In this document: positions 5,479-6,478 of the stretch, piece by piece | Layout of the letters: each line of letters opens with the position of its first letter | Numbering within the stretch: position 1 is the first letter of the stretch | Assembly: GCA_905214995.1 (NCBI GenBank) | Contig: CAJMOT010000117.1 | Location: forward strand, 1 to 6,478 | Reading direction: 5' to 3' | Length of the DNA: 6,478 nt | DNA from: an uncultured bacterium | GTDB taxonomy: Bacteria; Verrucomicrobiota; Verrucomicrobiia; Opitutales; Intestinicryptomonadaceae | Program-made: the position numbers and the translations under genes | Notes under the pieces: model-generated | Told to the model about the DNA's origin: nothing | Database searches by the model: none | Seen by the model: the letters and a program-made list of their open reading frames with translations, nothing else

Positions 5479-6468
5479 ATGAAAACTTTTAATAAGGCGG
5501 CGGTAATCGGCGCGGGCGCGTGGGGTACGGCCCTGTCGATAATCCTCTCAAAAAATTTCGGCGAAGTGTCCGTATGGGCGCGCGAAGGCGAAATAGTGGA
5601 TTCCGTGGCGGCCTCGCGGGAAAACTCCGTGTTTCTGCCCGGCGTGAAGATTCCGGAAAACGTCGGGTTTTCCGGAGACGCCGAGCGGGTTCTCAAAGGC
5701 GCGCAGATAGTCGTGTGGGTGGTGCCGATAAAATATCTCTCCGCCACCGCCGAGGCTTTCGCCCCGCACGTCGGGGAAGGCGCGATAATGGTGAACGCCG
5801 GCAAGGGAATTGAAGTCGGGACATGGCGCAGGCCGTCGGAAATTCTCGAAGCCGCAGTAAAACAGGCTTCGAGCGTGGGTTCCATAATGGGCCCGAACAT
5901 CGCCTACGAAGTCGCCCAAGACAAGTACGCGGAGGACATAGTCGCCCTCACTTCCCACTCCGACTCCGTGCTTGCGGCAAGCGCCTTTTCAACCCCGTCT
6001 TTCATAGTGCGCCCGTCGGACGACGTCGTGGGCGTTGAGATCGGGGCGGCGCTGAAAAACATCGTGGCGTTAGCTGCGGGATTCTGCGACGGCATGAATC
6101 TCGGAGCCAACACCAAGGCTGTCGTTATGGCGCGCGGATTTCAGGAAATATACCGCGCCGCCGCCTCTCTCGGGGCGTGGAGCGACTCTTTCGTAAAGGA
6201 GTCCGCCATTCTCGGCGACGTCCTAACCACCTGCATAAGCCCCGATTCTCGCAACCGCACCACGGGCGAACACCTCGGGCGCGGCCTGAGCGTTCCGGAA
6301 GCCTTGAAACTTTTGAAGGGCAGGGTTTGCGCCGGTTTGGAGACTATACAAATTTGCAGGATGTTCGAGAAGCTCAACGTCAAGCTGCCGATAATGACTG
6401 CGCTCTGCGACCTTTCGGAGGGAAAAATCGACCGTCACGAGTGCCTTGCGCACATTCTCCGCCGCTGA
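5479..6468 (+). CDS. gpsA: Glycerol-3-phosphate dehydrogenase [NAD(P)+]
   Basis: A cytosolic enzyme that reduces dihydroxyacetone phosphate to sn-glycerol 3-phosphate, the backbone for phospholipid synthesis. Its 329 residues match the family length. Motifs: the Rossmann loop GAGAWG (11-16), the NAGKGIE segment with K109, MGPNIAYEVA (137-146, the family's SGPxxAxEV), and the catalytic lysine region ALKNIVALAAG (191-201, K193-N194). These are followed by NTKA (211-214), ARG (218-220), GD (246-247) and SRNR (257-260), which bind the glycerol phosphate moiety and cofactor. All key residues look intact. I start at ATG 5479, which puts the Rossmann loop at its usual distance from the N-terminus; an upstream in-frame ATG (5395) would overlap the small membrane-protein gene. 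The stop TGA shares its A with a possible next ATG (6468). Confidence 0.97.
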   Translation: MKTFNKAAVIGAGAWGTALSIILSKNFGEVSVWAREGEIVDSVAASRENSVFLPGVKIPENVGFSGDAERVLKGAQIVVWVVPIKYLSATAEAFAPHVGEGAIMVNAGKGIEVGTWRRPSEILEAAVKQASSVGSIMGPNIAYEVAQDKYAEDIVALTSHSDSVLAASAFSTPSFIVRPSDDVVGVEIGAALKNIVALAAGFCDGMNLGANTKAVVMARGFQEIYRAAASLGAWSDSFVKESAILGDVLTTCISPDSRNRTTGEHLGRGLSVPEALKLLKGRVCAGLETIQICRMFEKLNVKLPIMTALCDLSEGKIDRHECLAHILRR

Positions 6469-6478
6469 TGGCGGGGCG
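6468..6478 (+). CDS. Possible start of the next gene (runs off right edge)
   Basis: The gpsA stop and an ATG overlap as TGATG, a common arrangement for coupled genes. Only Met-Ala-Gly can be read before the window ends, so neither the product nor even its existence is established. Confidence 0.3.

Noticed and set aside
5276..5482. A 68-codon frame beginning right after the SDR stop
   Set aside because: It is Arg/Cys/Phe-rich, overlaps the gpsA start, and is a frame-shadow of the more protein-like 47-residue membrane frame.

Overview
The window is an ordinary-looking, GC-rich bacterial chromosome segment carrying eight supportable genes: one truncated at the left edge and seven complete. A ninth gene may just begin at the right edge. 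I see no IS element, integrase, CRISPR array, tRNA or rRNA. Housekeeping genes (gpsA, hpf), a soluble DUF58/MoxR pair and mostly weak Shine-Dalgarno sequences suggest a Gram-negative anaerobe or gut-type bacterium. The Verrucomicrobiota/PVC group is my best guess, but no marker gene here proves it.

Left half, minus strand (reading from about 3630 down to 1): a secreted protein of unknown function (2356-3630) comes first. A 138 bp gap follows, then a MoxR-family AAA+ ATPase (1225-2217), a DUF58/von Willebrand A-like partner (283-1209) and the N-terminus of a sugar/nucleoside-type ABC transporter permease (1-286). The last three are tightly packed: a 15 bp gap, then an ATGA stop/start overlap. 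They look like one operon. MoxR and DUF58 proteins usually work as an ATPase chaperone and a metal-dependent adaptor. The permease as next partner is unexpected.

Middle, minus strand: a short ribosome hibernation factor gene (hpf, 3806-4159) has its own promoter candidate, a good Shine-Dalgarno and a near-perfect intrinsic terminator (3750-3783). It is probably monocistronic. It is transcribed divergently from the right-hand cluster across a 270 bp AT-rich control region.

Right half, plus strand: an NADP(H)-type short-chain dehydrogenase/reductase (4430-5275), a probable 47-residue single-pass membrane protein (5322-5465) and glycerol-3-phosphate dehydrogenase gpsA (5479-6468) lie co-directionally. 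The gaps are 46 and 13 bp. GpsA supplies sn-glycerol 3-phosphate for phospholipid synthesis. The roles of the SDR and the small protein are not evident from sequence.

The observations most worth following up are the secreted protein, which resembles a DNRLRE-type beta-sandwich split by a charged low-complexity insert; the ABC permease coupled to moxR-DUF58; the unlisted small membrane protein; and a row of four alternating cysteines in the SDR. Nothing here amounts to a clearly new system.
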